A stretch of DNA of 64,000 bases from Cohnella terricola (GTDB lineage Bacteria > Bacillota > Bacilli > Paenibacillales > Paenibacillaceae): positions 1-64,000 of the forward strand of contig NZ_VNJJ01000019.1 in the NCBI RefSeq assembly GCF_007786475.1, given 5' to 3'. The notes under the pieces were generated by a model. It searched no databases and was not told where the DNA came from. It saw nothing but the letters and a program-made list of their open reading frames with translations. Position 1 is the first letter of the stretch. Each line of letters begins with the position of its first letter. A program made the translations under genes and the position numbers. Positions 63,910-64,000 of the stretch are shown piece by piece.

Positions 63910-64000
63910 ATGGCGAATTTGAATGAACGGTTGGCCAAATATGCGGAATTGATCGTCCGGGTCGGCGTTAACGTGCAAAAGGGGCAAGAGGTATTCGTGA
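63910..64000 (+). CDS. M29-family aminopeptidase, N-terminal part
   Basis: ATG 63910 after GGGGGAAA. The 30 visible residues (MANLNERLAKYAELIVRVGV, then NVQKGQEVFV) match the start of AmpS/thermophilic aminopeptidase T proteins. The rest lies beyond the window. Confidence 0.75.
   Translation, partial: MANLNERLAKYAELIVRVGVNVQKGQEVFV

Overview
The window looks like a chromosomal segment of a spore-forming, Gram-positive member of the Paenibacillaceae (Paenibacillus/Cohnella type). Reasons: strong AGGAGG-type ribosome binding sites with many TTG and GTG starts; lipoprotein-binding-protein ABC operons without their own ATPase; YesM/YesN two-component pairs; a spore-coat transglutaminase (tgl); an S-layer-anchored chitinase; and the ydcC-alr-ndoAI-ndoA order known from Bacillus relatives. 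No tRNA, rRNA or CRISPR array was seen.

Positions 1-44,800 form one large carbohydrate-use region, read here as a Gram-positive polysaccharide-utilisation locus for mannose-containing glycans. It holds three permease-permease-binding-protein operons (423-3890, 10515-13995, 27688-31178), an extra binding protein (22580-24043, minus), one classical GH38 alpha-mannosidase (14057-17194), two divergent GH38-like enzymes (3975-6626 and 34603-37077), two tandem secreted DUF4185-like proteins with discoidin modules (17228-22457), two large secreted GH95-like (alpha/alpha)6 proteins with discoidin or fascin-like modules (31256-34366 and 40933-44076), and an alpha/beta hydrolase. The intracellular end is a DeoR regulator, a long mannose-6-phosphate isomerase and a ROK sugar kinase (37164-40720). 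Control comes from a membrane-bound AraC regulator (8042-10297), a YesMN pair (24110-27536) and the DeoR protein. A conserved block upstream of both 10515 and 34603 suggests that those two transcription units share one activator.

The expected flow is: surface and secreted enzymes with sugar-binding modules cut the glycan, three transporters import oligosaccharides using an ATPase encoded elsewhere, GH38-type enzymes release mannose inside the cell, and kinase plus isomerase feed glycolysis. Two insertion-sequence traces sit in this part (the 3' end of an IS3 element at the left edge and an ISNCY-like transposase at 6653).

Positions 44,875-54,033 hold a DUF421 membrane protein, a 1214-residue SLH-anchored chitinase behind a perfect cre palindrome, an M20 peptidase/amidohydrolase, and an oxidoreductase-AraC-oxidoreductase operon. 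A 51-bp tandem repeat tract (54087-54320) follows.

Positions 54,346-64,000 are more housekeeping: tgl, a MarR-MFS operon with a promoter-overlapping operator, an M50 peptidase, nrdG-nrdD (anaerobic ribonucleotide reductase, with nrdG interrupted by a one-base frameshift, and with NrdR boxes and an Fnr-like box upstream), then ydcC, alr, the EndoAI/EndoA antitoxin-toxin pair and the start of an M29 aminopeptidase.
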